Shown in pieces: positions 51,079-58,829 of a stretch of 64,000 bases of DNA. The position numbers were made by a program, and so were the translations under genes. A model generated the notes under the pieces. The model made no database searches and had not been told where the DNA came from. It saw only the letters and a list, made by a program, of their open reading frames with translations. Origin of the DNA: Candidatus Poribacteria bacterium (GTDB lineage: Bacteria > Poribacteria > WGA-4E > JAJDTR01); NCBI GenBank assembly GCA_028820655.1, contig JAPPIK010000032.1, forward strand, positions 120,250-184,249, read 5' to 3'. Each line of letters begins with the position of its first letter. Position 1 is the stretch's first letter.

Positions 51079-53841
51079 ATGGACAGTTGGCGAGGCTTAA
51101 AAATAGAGGTTGAAGGCACTGGCATTACGACGTCTTTGAGCGAGCAAGTGCATCTGTTGGGATTGCTTCTCGGTCATGCCATTCGGCAACAGGCGGGCGA
51201 TGAAATCTTGGGGTTGGCCGAACAGTTGCGAATCCTCTGCAAAGATGCGGCAACCACGGGAAAAGAGGAGCTTCGAGACCGGGCGGGGGAAATCATCCAA
51301 TCGCTGTCGAGGGAACAGATTGTTTGGTTGCTTCGTGCGTACACCGGGTTTTTCTATCTCGTCAACAAAGCGGAACAGCGCGAAATCGTACGCATCAACC
51401 GCGAGCGGCAGAGCAACGCGACCACCGGAACTCCACGAGTGGAATCAATTGCCGAAGCTATCCACTACCTCAAAAAGTCAGGTGTACCGTTCGAGAATGT
51501 ATTGACGTGGATAGGGCGTTTGGACATTCAACCGACATTCACCGCGCATCCCACCGAAGTCCGCCGACGAAGTATAGCGCGCAAACAGCAACAGGTTGCC
51601 GACCAACTCAAAAGGCTACAAACACAGATTCTCCTTCCGTCGGAGCGCGACAATGTCATTAGGGATATCTATTCTCAGATCGCACTCCTGCTTGCGACTG
51701 ACGAGGTTCGGATTGAACGTCCCTCTGTAATTGATGAGGTGGAACATGCTCTCCATTTCTTGAGTACTTGTGTATGGCAGACCGTACCTCAGTTGTACGG
51801 CGATTTGCGGGAGGCGCTCAAGGTATATTATGATCGAGATGTCGAATTACCCACATTTCTGCGATTCCGTTCGTGGGTTGGTGGGGATCGCGACGGTAAT
51901 CCCAATGTAACCGCCGAAATCACACGTGCCGCGCTGCGACTCAACCGGGAAACTGTCATCGACCTTTACTCAGACGAATTACGCCTCCTATGGCATGACT
52001 TGAGCATCTCAAGTCACATTAATCCTGTACCGGACGAATTGATAGAGTCCTTACAGGAAGATTCAAATAGTGGATTATTAACGGAAGATGAGATTCATCC
52101 ATTCTCGAATGAGCCGTACCGGATCAAGGTCGGCTATATCATGGCGCGACTGAGACAGATGCGCGATGGGGCGAATTTAACAACCGAAAATAGATACGAC
52201 TACGCCAGTTTCGTTAGCGATCTTGAGTTGATTCAACGCTGCTTAAGGGGCAGTAATTTGCCCGAGCTTGCCGAAACGGGCCACCTTGCGGACTTAATTG
52301 TCCGTGCACGAACATTTGGATTCCATCTTACGACGCTTGATATCCGTCAACACAGTAAGATTCACGAGGGAGCGGTAGGGCAATTGTTAGCTACCGGAGG
52401 GGTATGTACGAACTATAGTTCTCTTTCGGAGGAGGATCGCCTTAAAATCCTCGAACGTGAACTGCAAAACAAACGACCGTTGTTACCTCCCAAAACAGAA
52501 ACCACGGGCGAAGCACAATTGATGCTTGAGGTAATGGAGTTGGTTGTAGAGGCTGTGGAATGTGACCGGGACTCGATCGGAAGTTACATCATTAGCATGA
52601 CGGACGCCGTGAGCGATGTCCTTGAGGTGTTACTCTTGCTTAAAGAGGTCGGATTGTGGCATTACGATGATGGAAAGGTGCATTGCGTTGTCGATGTAGT
52701 GCCTCTGCTTGAGACCATAAACGATCTTGAGCGGGCGGAGTCCCTGATGGCGTCACTATTCGCGAATCCCATCTACCGTCTTCATCTCAAAGCGCGTAAC
52801 GACTTCCAAGAGATCATGCTGGGTTATTCCGACAGCAACAAAGACGGCGGTTACTGGATGGCAAACTGGTCGTTGCACAAGGCGCAGGCGGTGTTAGCTC
52901 GCGTTTGTCAGCAATTTCAGGTTGAGATGCGACTGTTTCACGGACGTGGCGGAACCATAGGACGCGGCGGTGGCAGAGCGAATCGCGCAATCTTCGCCAT
53001 GGCACAGGAGACGTACAACGGGCGTATCCGCTTTACCGAGCAGGGCGAAGTGATTTCTTTCCGGTACTCTCTACCCGGTATCGCCCACAGGCACCTGGAG
53101 CAGATAGTCAACGCCATGCTAAAGACGATGCACCCTGAAACCTCAAATTTGGGGCAAGACTCGAACCCGATGATGGAATTCCTTGCCAGCGAATCTATGA
53201 AGGCTTATCGCAATCTAATCGATGACGATGAATTCTGGCCTTGGTACGTGCAAGTCACTCCAATTGAACAGATCAGTCATCTGCCGATTGCCTCACGTCC
53301 GGCATCGCGCAAAGCCGGCAGCGAAGTCGACTTTGAGGATTTGCGTGCCATTCCTTGGAATTTTTCGTGGATTCAAACACGTTACAATGTGCCGGGGTGG
53401 TATGGAATGGGTAGTGCACTAAGCAAGTACATAGATGAACGTCATAACGGCTCCGATGAATTACAAGAATACTATCGCAATTGGCCCTTCTTTCGCGCTG
53501 TGGTCGACAATGCACAAGCGGAAATGGCTAGGGCGCGTCTCGATATGGCGAAACGGTATGCTTCCCTTTCGGATGGTACATTTCACGAACGGATACGACA
53601 CGATTTTGAACTCGCGCAGCGTGCCATTCTACAAATCACGGGCCAATCCGAGCTATTGGACAACAACCCCGTTATTCAGAAATCCATCAGACTCCGTAAT
53701 CCGTACACCGATGTGTTAAACTTGCTCCAAACCGAACTGCTCCGGCGCTGGAGGCAGTTGCCTGAAGACAAATCGGAACTGCGTCAATCCATGTTCTTGG
53801 CTATCAATGGCATTGCTGCGGCGATGCACAGTACGGGATAA
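51079..53841 (+). CDS. ppc: Phosphoenolpyruvate carboxylase
   Basis: 920 residues, the usual full length. It carboxylates PEP to oxaloacetate, feeding the TCA cycle. Catalytic motifs: FTAHPTEVRRRS near residue 154 with the essential histidine, GGDRDGNPNVT near 267, GYSDSNKDGGYWMANW near 581 and FHGRGGTIGRGGG near 619, plus the C-terminal NTGxxxxN-like end region (INGIAAAMHSTG). Start by ATG with AGAGGAA upstream. It has its own promoter and is followed by a GH32 gene after about 40 bases. Cytoplasmic, and probably regulated by allosteric effectors as in other bacteria. Confidence 0.95.
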   Translation: MDSWRGLKIEVEGTGITTSLSEQVHLLGLLLGHAIRQQAGDEILGLAEQLRILCKDAATTGKEELRDRAGEIIQSLSREQIVWLLRAYTGFFYLVNKAEQREIVRINRERQSNATTGTPRVESIAEAIHYLKKSGVPFENVLTWIGRLDIQPTFTAHPTEVRRRSIARKQQQVADQLKRLQTQILLPSERDNVIRDIYSQIALLLATDEVRIERPSVIDEVEHALHFLSTCVWQTVPQLYGDLREALKVYYDRDVELPTFLRFRSWVGGDRDGNPNVTAEITRAALRLNRETVIDLYSDELRLLWHDLSISSHINPVPDELIESLQEDSNSGLLTEDEIHPFSNEPYRIKVGYIMARLRQMRDGANLTTENRYDYASFVSDLELIQRCLRGSNLPELAETGHLADLIVRARTFGFHLTTLDIRQHSKIHEGAVGQLLATGGVCTNYSSLSEEDRLKILERELQNKRPLLPPKTETTGEAQLMLEVMELVVEAVECDRDSIGSYIISMTDAVSDVLEVLLLLKEVGLWHYDDGKVHCVVDVVPLLETINDLERAESLMASLFANPIYRLHLKARNDFQEIMLGYSDSNKDGGYWMANWSLHKAQAVLARVCQQFQVEMRLFHGRGGTIGRGGGRANRAIFAMAQETYNGRIRFTEQGEVISFRYSLPGIAHRHLEQIVNAMLKTMHPETSNLGQDSNPMMEFLASESMKAYRNLIDDDEFWPWYVQVTPIEQISHLPIASRPASRKAGSEVDFEDLRAIPWNFSWIQTRYNVPGWYGMGSALSKYIDERHNGSDELQEYYRNWPFFRAVVDNAQAEMARARLDMAKRYASLSDGTFHERIRHDFELAQRAILQITGQSELLDNNPVIQKSIRLRNPYTDVLNLLQTELLRRWRQLPEDKSELRQSMFLAINGIAAAMHSTG

Positions 53842-53881
53842 TTGTCGAAAAAGAGTGGGTTCACAAATTTAGAGGACGCAG

Positions 53882-55237
53882 ATGATTGAGGAAACGCTAT
53901 ACCAAGAAAAGTACCGGCCCCAGTTTCACTTTACCGCGAAAAAGAACTGGCTGAACGATCCAAACGGTCTGATTTATTATGATGGTGAATACCATCTATT
54001 CTTTCAACACAACCCTTCAGGCATAAACTGGGGAAATATGACGTGGGGTCACGCCGTGAGCACGGATGTGGTGCACTGGGAGCAGTTTTCTCATGCGATT
54101 GAACCCGATGAGTTGGGGACAATTTTCTCCGGCTCAGGGGTCGTGGACTGGAACAACACCACGGGATTTCAAACAGGACAAGAAAGTGTTCTGGTTGCTA
54201 TCTACACATCCGCGGGAGAGTTCGCCCCAAAGGAAACACCCTATACCCAGAGCATCGCCTATAGCGTTGACAGGGGACGGACATGGACAAAGTACGAAGG
54301 GAATTCCGTGCTTTCCAATCTTGCCAAGGGTAACCGGGACCCGAAAGTGTTTTGGCATAAGCCTACGAAGAAATGGGTGATGGCGCTCTATTTGGAAAAC
54401 AACGATTTCGCGCTTTTTGGATCACCAGACCTCAAATCTTGGACAAAACTGTCCGATGTCCATTTGCCGGATGCGAGCGAATGTCCGGATCTTTTTGAGT
54501 TGCCGGTGGATGCAGACCAAAACCGCACCAAATGGGTGTTCTGGGGAGCAAATGGACGGCATTTCATTGGGACGTTTGACGGGGAACATTTTGATGCGGA
54601 AAGCGACGTGTTGCAAACCGAACACGGAGCGAATTGTTACGCCGCGCAGACATGGAGTGACATACCGTCGTCCGATAATCGACGATTGCAGATAGCTTGG
54701 ATGAGTGGAGGTAAGTACCCCGATATGCCATTCAACCAACAGATGGCTTTTCCGTGCGAGTTGACATTGCGAACCACCGCCGACGGTATCCGGTTATTCC
54801 GTAAGCCCGTGAAGGAAATTGAAACTATACACAAGCGGCGGCATACATGGAATGATGAGAAATTGACTCCTGCAGCCAACTTGCTTGATGGTATTGAAGG
54901 CGAGTTGCTCGATATTCGGGCAGAGATTGAACTTGGCGATGCGAAAGCGGTTGGGTTTGGGGTGCGAGGGGAGAACATACATTTCGATATCGACTCACAG
55001 AGGTTGGCTTGTCTTGAAAAATCCGCGTCGCTTCAACCTATCAACGAACGGATATCATTACAGATTCTGGTCGATCGTACGTCGATAGAAGTGTTCGGTA
55101 ACGACGGTCGAGTGTCGATGTGCTCCTGTTTTCTTCCGGACATGGCGGACAGAAGCCTGAAAATCTTTGCCTCCGGCGGAACTGCCTGCATCGTCTCTCT
55201 GGATGTATATGAACTCCATTCCGCTTGGTCACCTTAG
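53882..55237 (+). CDS. Glycoside hydrolase family 32 (sucrose/fructan hydrolase)
   Basis: 451 residues of GH32. The three acidic catalytic motifs are present: WLNDPNGLIYYDG with the nucleophile Asp near residue 24, RDPKVFW near 152, and ECPDLFEL with the acid/base Glu near 200. A C-terminal beta-sandwich with LQILVDRTSIEVFGNDGR follows, as expected. No signal peptide, so it probably hydrolyses sucrose, sucrose-6-phosphate or short fructans inside the cell. It may be co-transcribed with ppc, although the gap and different role make this uncertain. No PTS or sugar transporter is adjacent. Confidence 0.92.
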   Translation: MIEETLYQEKYRPQFHFTAKKNWLNDPNGLIYYDGEYHLFFQHNPSGINWGNMTWGHAVSTDVVHWEQFSHAIEPDELGTIFSGSGVVDWNNTTGFQTGQESVLVAIYTSAGEFAPKETPYTQSIAYSVDRGRTWTKYEGNSVLSNLAKGNRDPKVFWHKPTKKWVMALYLENNDFALFGSPDLKSWTKLSDVHLPDASECPDLFELPVDADQNRTKWVFWGANGRHFIGTFDGEHFDAESDVLQTEHGANCYAAQTWSDIPSSDNRRLQIAWMSGGKYPDMPFNQQMAFPCELTLRTTADGIRLFRKPVKEIETIHKRRHTWNDEKLTPAANLLDGIEGELLDIRAEIELGDAKAVGFGVRGENIHFDIDSQRLACLEKSASLQPINERISLQILVDRTSIEVFGNDGRVSMCSCFLPDMADRSLKIFASGGTACIVSLDVYELHSAWSP

Positions 55238-55291
55238 CGATCATACGGATAATTGTCGCGTTTTTTGTAGCCTTGGTCTGAAACGTGGAAA

Positions 55292-55321
55292 TTGCATGCT
55301 TGAACCATCGATGTTTATAAT
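55292..55321 (+). promoter_or_regulatory. Promoter candidate for the PhyH gene at 55362
   Basis: TTGCAT (55292-55297) and TATAAT (55316-55321) at 18-base spacing, about 40 bases before the GTG start. The -10 box is perfect; the -35 box matches four of six. Confidence 0.5.
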
Positions 55322-55361
55322 CGCTTTTGCCAACACATCAAGATTAGCTTAAGGTATAAAC

Positions 55362-56240
55362 GTGGATAAAGAGTGTGTAAAGCATTGCTTAAAGGAGGAT
55401 GAACGCGCTGCATTTGAACGCGACGGGTTGCTTGTGATAAAGGACGCGCTTCCCGCCCCAATGGTCAAAGACCTCGGTGAGATTGTAGGGCGGTTGGGAT
55501 CTGGCGACAATATCTTTGCCAAAGATGAGTTGTTTGTGGAACTGCTTGATTGGCCGCGCACCTTTCCGAAGGTCTTCGGAGTTCTCGGATGGAATATTCA
55601 TTCGTACTACACACAAATTGTCGTCAGTCCGCCGCAAGAAGAGAGTATGCGCCAAACGAAACGTCGACGGGGTTGGCATCAGGACAGTGATCGGATAAAC
55701 GCCGACATTGAACCGGGGATTCAGCCTCGGCTATCTGTAAAGGTGGGGTATTTCCTGACGGACGCGTCGGAGGGTGGTCGGGGAAACTTTAGCGTGATTC
55801 CCGGCAGTCACCGAAAAAGGGAAATTGAACTACCGGATGACGGCGTTTCAGATCCCGAGGGGGCAACGGAGGTAAAAGTTCCTCCAGGCACCGCAGTCAT
55901 GTTTGATCGACGTCTATTTCACGCACCGGGCCTCAATCGGTCGGATATCACGCGCAAGGCGCTCTTTATCGGTTACAGCCACCGATGGATCCATCCGCGT
56001 GATGAAAGAACGGTTTCGCATCTGATCGAGCGTTCCGATCCGATACGCAGACAGTTGCTAGGTGCAAAGACCGGCGCGATGGGGACTTCAAGTCCGCGTG
56101 AAGAGGATGTGCCGCTGAGGTCATGGATGCTGGAACACTTGGGCGAGGTAGCCGTTGCCGATTGGTACGCGCGCATAGTGGGCGCGCAGTCCGTGTCATT
56201 TGGACGCAACCATTCCGATCCGCGGCCATCCGAGTCCTAA
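55362..56240 (+). CDS. Phytanoyl-CoA dioxygenase (PhyH) family protein
   Basis: 292 residues of the Fe(II)/2-oxoglutarate oxygenases. Iron ligands: HxD in GWHQDSDRI near 104 and the distal histidine in RRLFHAPGLNRSDITRKALF near 185, with the arginine for 2-oxoglutarate just after. FSVIPGSHRK is the usual loop. The start is GTG with AAGGT upstream and a promoter before it. It does not resemble the PhyH at 11.2 kb closely outside the core, so different substrates are likely. The YjbQ gene on the other strand follows after 30 bases. Confidence 0.85.
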   Translation: MDKECVKHCLKEDERAAFERDGLLVIKDALPAPMVKDLGEIVGRLGSGDNIFAKDELFVELLDWPRTFPKVFGVLGWNIHSYYTQIVVSPPQEESMRQTKRRRGWHQDSDRINADIEPGIQPRLSVKVGYFLTDASEGGRGNFSVIPGSHRKREIELPDDGVSDPEGATEVKVPPGTAVMFDRRLFHAPGLNRSDITRKALFIGYSHRWIHPRDERTVSHLIERSDPIRRQLLGAKTGAMGTSSPREEDVPLRSWMLEHLGEVAVADWYARIVGAQSVSFGRNHSDPRPSES

Positions 56241-56270
56241 GACTGGTGTCTGTTGACTACAGATCCAATC

Positions 56271-56681
56271 CTACGAATAAACCGTGAGGATGAGATTTCG
56301 CCTACCTCCGCGATTCCTGAACTCGCACAAGTAGATTCCTTGCCAGATTCCGAGATTCAACCGGTGGTTGGTAATCGGTATACTGACTGAAGATCCGACA
56401 AGCGCCGATTTGATGTGCGCAGGCATATCATCCGTGCCTTCTACCGTATGAACGTAGTGGTCGGCATCTTCGGCAATTAAGAGGTTGAAGCTACTTTCAA
56501 AATCCTCCCTTACCGTAAAATCCGCGTTTTCATTGATGGTTAACCCAGCCGATGTGTGTTTGATGAAAACGTGGAGGATTCCATTCTCCGGCAATGAACC
56601 CACCTGCTGAAGAATCTCCTCGGTGATCAGATGAAATCCTCGGTGATACTCCTTCAGAGTGAGTTCGACTTGACGGATCAT
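56271..56681 (-). CDS. YjbQ family protein (UPF0047; secondary thiamine-phosphate synthase family)
   Basis: 136 residues, the typical size. The conserved site is VFIKHTSAGLTINENAD, with EGTDDMPAHIKSALVGSS and the closing LGIWQGIYLCEFRNRGGRR, which hold the His, Asp and Arg positions of the family. YjbQ proteins have a weak thiamine-phosphate synthase activity that is unlikely to be their real job; the biological role is not settled. The minus-strand neighbour upstream, about 100 bases away, is an FAH-family hydrolase. Confidence 0.92.
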   Translation of the reverse strand: MIRQVELTLKEYHRGFHLITEEILQQVGSLPENGILHVFIKHTSAGLTINENADFTVREDFESSFNLLIAEDADHYVHTVEGTDDMPAHIKSALVGSSVSIPITNHRLNLGIWQGIYLCEFRNRGGRRNLILTVYS

Positions 56682-56783
56682 ACTTCAACGAGAATAACAC
56701 GTTACTGCGGGCGAGGTCCGCAGCGAATTGGCGCAGCCCAACTAGCGCCCGCCTACTGATCGATAATTGGCAATAACTCCACG

Positions 56784-57533
56784 CTAGTTGACTACGGTGT
56801 TTTGAAGAACTCCGATGCCTTCGATTTCAACTTCCACCGTATCCCCAGCCGCTAGTGCTGTCGTTGTGCCCGGTGTACCCGTGAATATGGCATCGCCCGG
56901 CTCAAGCGTCATCACTTGCGAAACGAAACTGACAATAGTCGGCACGGGGAAAATGAGGTCGGCGGTCGTTTGTGACTGAACCGCGTTTCCGTTGATTCGA
57001 GTCTCCAGTTGGAGGTTGCCGTAATCTACGTCGGTAGCAATGGCGGGACCCATGGGACCAAACGTGTCGCAGGCTTTTCCGCGCCACCATTGCATATCGT
57101 TGTGCTGCCATGTACGTGCGCTTACATCGTTTCCGCATGTGACACCCAAGATATTGTCAACCGCTTCTTCCGGGGTTACATTTCGAGTGCGGTTCTTTAT
57201 GACAACGACTAACTCACCCTCGGCGTGAACATCATCATCGCCCACCGGCAACACTATTTCGCCATTCGGATCGTTAATGCACGAGGGAGTTTTGATGAAC
57301 ATCTCTGGATTCTTGGGTTCTGGTTCGTCTCCCAAATGGCTGCGATAATTTAACCCTACCGCCAAGATTTTTGACGGGACTGTTGGTGCGAGTAATTTTA
57401 CATCGGCACGTGCGACAGTCGCGCCGCTTTCCTCGCACGTTCCGAAGATGTCGCCATTTAGTTCTGAAATCGTGTCGCCGGAAAGGATTCCGTAGGAGAC
57501 ACTGCCGTCCACTTCATACCGAACATATTTCAT
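56784..57533 (-). CDS. Fumarylacetoacetate hydrolase family protein
   Basis: About 249 residues. The track extends to a GTG at 57593; I prefer ATG 57533 because CGGAGGA lies about ten bases upstream. The FAH fold is clear: ILAVGLNYRSHLGDEP, HAEGELVVVIKNRTRNV with the metal-binding E-x-E, GVTCGNDVSARTWQ, KACDTFGPMGPAIAT and FTGTPGTTTALAAGD. These enzymes hydrolyse or decarboxylate beta-diketo or oxalocrotonate-type acids in aromatic or sugar-acid breakdown. Substrate cannot be named; 2,4-diketo-3-deoxy-fuconate or acylpyruvate hydrolases are examples with this layout. Confidence 0.9.
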   Translation of the reverse strand: MKYVRYEVDGSVSYGILSGDTISELNGDIFGTCEESGATVARADVKLLAPTVPSKILAVGLNYRSHLGDEPEPKNPEMFIKTPSCINDPNGEIVLPVGDDDVHAEGELVVVIKNRTRNVTPEEAVDNILGVTCGNDVSARTWQHNDMQWWRGKACDTFGPMGPAIATDVDYGNLQLETRINGNAVQSQTTADLIFPVPTIVSFVSQVMTLEPGDAIFTGTPGTTTALAAGDTVEVEIEGIGVLQNTVVN

Positions 57534-57833
57534 ATCTTGATTGTCCTCCGATTGTAAAACGCGAATTTTGCTTAATTGATTCCACGTTTCCACACATTAG
57601 TCTGCACACTGAATCATGGGATTTGCTGTCGCACGTATTGAAGTAATGTTAAAAAACCGAACTACTGCGGTATTGCGGAACCTCCTCGAATTATCAGTTT
57701 ATAGGGACGCAGCCCATTGAATGCTAATGTTAACTCTGGGGTGTTTGCCTAGCTTTTGGGGCTCCTGCGCCCGCACCCGCGAGCGCAGAAGAAACACCTC
57801 TGAACCGTGAAAAGAGACCGGAACAACAATTGA

Positions 57834-58268
57834 TTATTCGCTAGAGCCCGATCTTAGCAAGTGGATACCTAACGCGCCATTCAGCAGCGGTAGTGTGGCA
57901 TCAAAGAGAAGCCATATCATCGATCGAAGGCTGCCGTCCACCGCTGTAAAGCCTGCTCCGACATCGCTGATGCCAAACCAGTTCCACAAGAAAATTATGG
58001 CTACGAACATGAATCCGTAAAATTGCGTGTTCGCTGCCACGAACTCTTGGACACTCGAATTCGCGCCGGCGCGGCTCATACGGATGTAGCCAAAAATCAA
58101 CCCTAGAATAATGGAAATGAGAGAGAGCGGGTTGATGATGTCCCAGGTGGAACTATACGGACTATCCTCGGTGGAAGTGTGGTAAATCGGCTCAATCACT
58201 GTCTGAATTGCGACTATCGCCGCAATTATAATCAGGATTACACCTATGACTCGCTTAAGGCCTTCCAT
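57834..58268 (-). CDS. Small four-helix membrane protein of unknown function
   Basis: 144 residues from ATG 58268, with AAGGAGG about nine bases upstream (the track starts one codon earlier at TTG). Four hydrophobic segments are visible: VIGVILIIIAAIVAIQTVI, LSLISIILGLIFGYI, FYGFMFVAIIFLWNWFGI and LRSMIWLLFDATLPLLNGALGI. A charged loop with EFVAANTQ links the middle helices. I do not recognise the family. Neighbours are an FAH-type hydrolase and, after a repeat-rich gap, a secreted protease, so context gives no function. The strong ribosome site indicates a real gene. Confidence 0.65.
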   Translation of the reverse strand: MEGLKRVIGVILIIIAAIVAIQTVIEPIYHTSTEDSPYSSTWDIINPLSLISIILGLIFGYIRMSRAGANSSVQEFVAANTQFYGFMFVAIIFLWNWFGISDVGAGFTAVDGSLRSMIWLLFDATLPLLNGALGIHLLRSGSSE

Positions 58269-58829
58269 CAAAATATCCTCCTTTTCCTTTCAGGTAAAGT
58301 TAAATCCCGGGCGCAAGATGAAGGAACAATTGTGCTTTCGTCTAGGTCCGAAGGATCAACGATAATGATGAGCGAAACCGAACTGCAATCGTGGAGTTTT
58401 TGGTAGGCGACTGACATGGCTGTTAGAGTCCGTGAATCCTTTCACCATATTTGGTTCACGGTTCTAACAGTGGCAACTCAGATTACGCTAGAAACGGTCA
58501 TCACTCTAGCACAGAGTCGGAGAATTGTCAAGCCGAAATTTTGTTGGATGGATAGAGTTTACGTACTGGAATCTTCGTTCCAATTTGAAAACTTGATTTG
58601 TAGATATGGCAATCACATCTGTACGCTCCAAAGCGCCAGAGGCGCGACAGGTGTATAGTCCTGAAAACAGTAAAGTAACAAAGCCCCAGCGGGGCGAAAG
58701 GTTTATAGGTCGCTTCCCTACTCGGCGCGTTCTATGCCCCCTCGGTCTGGATTGGCAAATCCAGACCGGTGCACCAAACAGTTTCGAACATTCGAAAAGG
58801 CTCCAATTACACGCGAAAACTCCGGCAAC
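58269..58829. other. Non-coding region with palindromic repeats
   Basis: About 560 bases on the promoter side of the small membrane protein and the 3' side of the protease. It contains a tandem pair of hairpin repeats (58632-58708). The short ORFs shown by the track lack family resemblance. Confidence 0.55.
58632..58708. repeat. Two tandem hairpin repeats (GCGCC-AGA-GGCGC and GCCCC-AGC-GGGGC)
   Basis: Unit 1 (58632-58658) has stem GCGCC/GGCGC and ends GGTGTATAG; unit 2 (58681-58708) has stem GCCCC/GGGGC and ends GGTTTATAG. Same CC-AG-N-GG apex and TATAG tail as the copies at 10944 and 15667. The stem bases differ between units but stay paired. Confidence 0.7.
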
